From assembly GCF_036186745.1 (NCBI RefSeq), contig NZ_CP108086.1, positions 3,286,001 through 3,350,000 of the forward strand: DNA of 64,000 bases. Reading direction: 5' to 3'. Shown piece by piece: positions 59,655-64,000 of the stretch. The translations under genes and the position numbers were made by a program. Source of the DNA: Microbispora hainanensis (GTDB taxonomy: Bacteria; Actinomycetota; Actinomycetes; Streptosporangiales; Streptosporangiaceae). Within the stretch, counting starts at the first letter, position 1. Each line of letters opens with the position of its first letter. A model generated the notes under the pieces. It did no database searches, was not told where the DNA came from, and saw nothing but the letters and a program-made list of their open reading frames with translations.

Positions 59655-60143
59655 ATGCGGCGCGCGCTGACCGCCGGGCTCGTGCTCCTCGTGGTCGCGC
59701 TGGCCCTGACGGTCCGCCATCTCGCCCAGGCCCGTACGGAGGCCCTCGCGACGGCCGAGGACGGCGAGATGGCCGTGCGGGCCGCGGCGGCGCACGCGGT
59801 GAGCCTCATGTCGATCGACCACCGCCGCATCGACGACGACATCAAACGAGCGCTGGCGACCTCCACGGGCCCGGAGCGGGCGCAGTACGCCGCCGGGCAG
59901 GCGGCTCTGAAGGCCACCACGCTGAAGAACAAGGCCGTGCAGACGGGCGTCCTGCGGGCCTCCGCGCTCACCTCCCTCGCCGCCGACCGGCGCACGGCAC
60001 AGGTGCTGATCGTCGGCGACGCCGTGATCCACTGGGAGGACGGCAGGAAGGCCCCTCCGGAGGAGCGCTTCTTCCGCTGGCGCATGGACGTCACGAAGGC
60101 CTCGGGCCTGTGGCTGGTCTCACGGGCGGAGCTGGTGCGGTGA
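59655..60143 (+). CDS. Mce-associated-type membrane protein 1
   Basis: 162 residues. One N-terminal helix (RALTAGLVLLVVALALTV) anchors an outer alpha+beta domain with SIDHRRIDDDIKRALATSTG and a late FRWRMDVTKASGLWLVS. The layout (helix, then NTF2-like fold) is that of Mce-associated membrane proteins. Its stop overlaps the next start as GTGA. Between rplL and rpoB, related actinomycetes also carry Mce/Mkl-type genes. Function inferred only from family resemblance. Confidence 0.7.
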   Translation: MRRALTAGLVLLVVALALTVRHLAQARTEALATAEDGEMAVRAAAAHAVSLMSIDHRRIDDDIKRALATSTGPERAQYAAGQAALKATTLKNKAVQTGVLRASALTSLAADRRTAQVLIVGDAVIHWEDGRKAPPEERFFRWRMDVTKASGLWLVSRAELVR

Positions 60144-60646
60144 GGCGCCTGCTGCGGGCGCTGACGGCCCTCGTGGCGGCCGGGCTGGCCGTCGCCGCCG
60201 TGTGGCTCCTGCTCGATCTGCGCCGCCTCCAGGCCACCGAGAGAGCCTCCAGGGAGGCACTGTCGGCCGCCCGGTCCTACGCGCCCGACATGTTGTCGTA
60301 CGACTACCGTACGATCGATCAGGACATGCTGAGGGCGGGAGCGCACGCCACCGGGCAGCTGGCGGAGCACTACCGGACGCTCGTGGCGACGCTGGGACCG
60401 CAGGCGCGCGAGCGGCGGACGGTGCAGCACGCGGTCGTCGCCGCCGCAGGAGTGGAGTCGGCGACGCCGGAAGAGGTCCGGGTGCTGCTGTTCGTGAACA
60501 TGGTCACGACGCGGTCGGGCCCGGGTCAGGAGGAGCCGAAGCAGCAGGTCAGCCAGGGGAGAGCGCGCCTGGTCATGGTGACGCAGGGCGACGGCTGGCG
60601 GGCCTCCCGGCTGTCCACGCTCCTGGGTGACACGCCCGTTCCCTGA
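60140..60646 (+). CDS. Mce-associated-type membrane protein 2
   Basis: 168 residues from GTG at 60140, GGAG upstream. Same plan as the preceding protein: helix (ALTALVAAGLAVAAVWLLLDL) and an outer domain with LSYDYRTIDQDMLRAGAHATG and RARLVMVTQGDGWRASRLSTLLG. The two genes are coupled paralogues and may form a heteromer. No Mce or MlaE gene is visible in the window. Confidence 0.7.
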   Translation: MRRLLRALTALVAAGLAVAAVWLLLDLRRLQATERASREALSAARSYAPDMLSYDYRTIDQDMLRAGAHATGQLAEHYRTLVATLGPQARERRTVQHAVVAAAGVESATPEEVRVLLFVNMVTTRSGPGQEEPKQQVSQGRARLVMVTQGDGWRASRLSTLLGDTPVP

Positions 60647-61066
60647 GCCCGTGGCTAAATTGTTAGTAAAGAACACGTTTAAGCCGTGCCACCCGGTGGG
60701 TATCCAGGGCTCGGCGGCGTCGACCGACGGTCAGCGTTGGGTCGTTCGCGTGACTGAGCGTTACCCGTGTCCGGTCCCGGGTAGGGACTGGATCCCCGGA
60801 GCTCGCTCGGCCGCGAGGGCGGAAAAACCCTGCGAGACCCCTGCCGGTTAGGCGAAATGTCGGCTCTCGGGCTTGACGTTTCGGCGCTGACGGGTGATGC
60901 TGCCACCAACGTGGAGCGCAGAGCGATAGCGGAGTGGACAGGTGTATGCCGATCGGCTACACTGCCCCTTTGCGCTGCCCTTTGACGACCGTCTCTCTGA
61001 GTAACTCTTAGTCCTGGTCGTCTGGCGTGCGTGTAGTCAGTCCGCGAGCCCTCGGAAGGACATCTG
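60647..61066 (+). promoter_or_regulatory. rpoB leader and promoter region (420 bases, no gene)
   Basis: No convincing ORF on either strand. The best promoter is GTGGAC (60934-60939), 18-base spacer, TACACT (60958-60963), giving a leader of about 95 bases. A TTGACG at about 60982 and another near 60873 are further candidates. The first 40 bases are unusually AT-rich for the window. Confidence 0.45.

Positions 61067-64000
<2,934 letters not shown>

Overview
The window is chromosomal DNA from a high-GC actinomycete. The gene order aspC (convergent) / tRNA-Trp / secE / nusG / rplK / rplA / lipoprotein / rplJ / rplL / Mce-associated pair / rpoB is the conserved actinobacterial block. Together with ECF sigma factors paired with membrane anti-sigma-like proteins, class F sortases, SpoIIE-type phosphatases and an IdeR-type regulator, it suggests a Streptosporangiales-like organism (Nonomuraea, Microbispora or Streptosporangium type). 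That placement is inference from gene content; no rRNA gene is present. I see no transposase, phage module or CRISPR array.

Layout. 1-7.5 kb: the end of a large AAA/NB-type ATPase, a split-barrel flavin-type protein, an MFS exporter, a class A FAD monooxygenase and its TetR regulator with three regularly spaced operator palindromes, then a two-EF-hand protein. 7.5-12 kb: one reading frame fusing a GH1 beta-glucosidase to a complete LacI repressor, then a family 2 glycosyltransferase. 12-14.8 kb: a CbiM-CbiQ-CbiO metal transporter behind a Nur-type operator, so probably a nickel importer. 14.8-20 kb: STAS protein, SDR, enoyl-CoA hydratase, second SDR, rhomboid protease, an anti-sigma-like protein preceded by a 40-codon remnant of its ECF sigma factor, and serC. 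20.9-31.7 kb: a 904-residue membrane receptor-like protein of unknown function, citrate synthase, pdxH, udgX, ideR, a PAS-GAF-PP2C-HATPase protein, a membrane protein and an alpha/beta hydrolase.

33-40 kb is the most distinctive stretch: two class F sortases, three secreted Ser/Pro-rich proteins that all end in a TP-x-GGA-x-TG motif, a transmembrane helix and an Arg-rich tail, and one divergent membrane-anchored protein. It reads as a self-contained surface-display island with a non-LPXTG sorting signal. 41-48.7 kb: thiolase, Uma2 nuclease-like gene bracketed by a 51-bp direct repeat, two small genes (one a secreted aromatic peptide), a long acyl-CoA dehydrogenase, a two-component system and a methyltransferase. 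48.7-53 kb: two ECF sigma/anti-sigma-like pairs with an adenosine deaminase between them; the first pair is preceded by an ORF made of (W/C)FDER repeats. 53-64 kb: aspC and the transcription/translation block, ending inside rpoB.

A recurring feature is short tandem repeats just after stop codons or next to terminators, each with a different unit (period 9, 12, 15, 17, 20 or about 23). Period 17 occurs at three unrelated sites.
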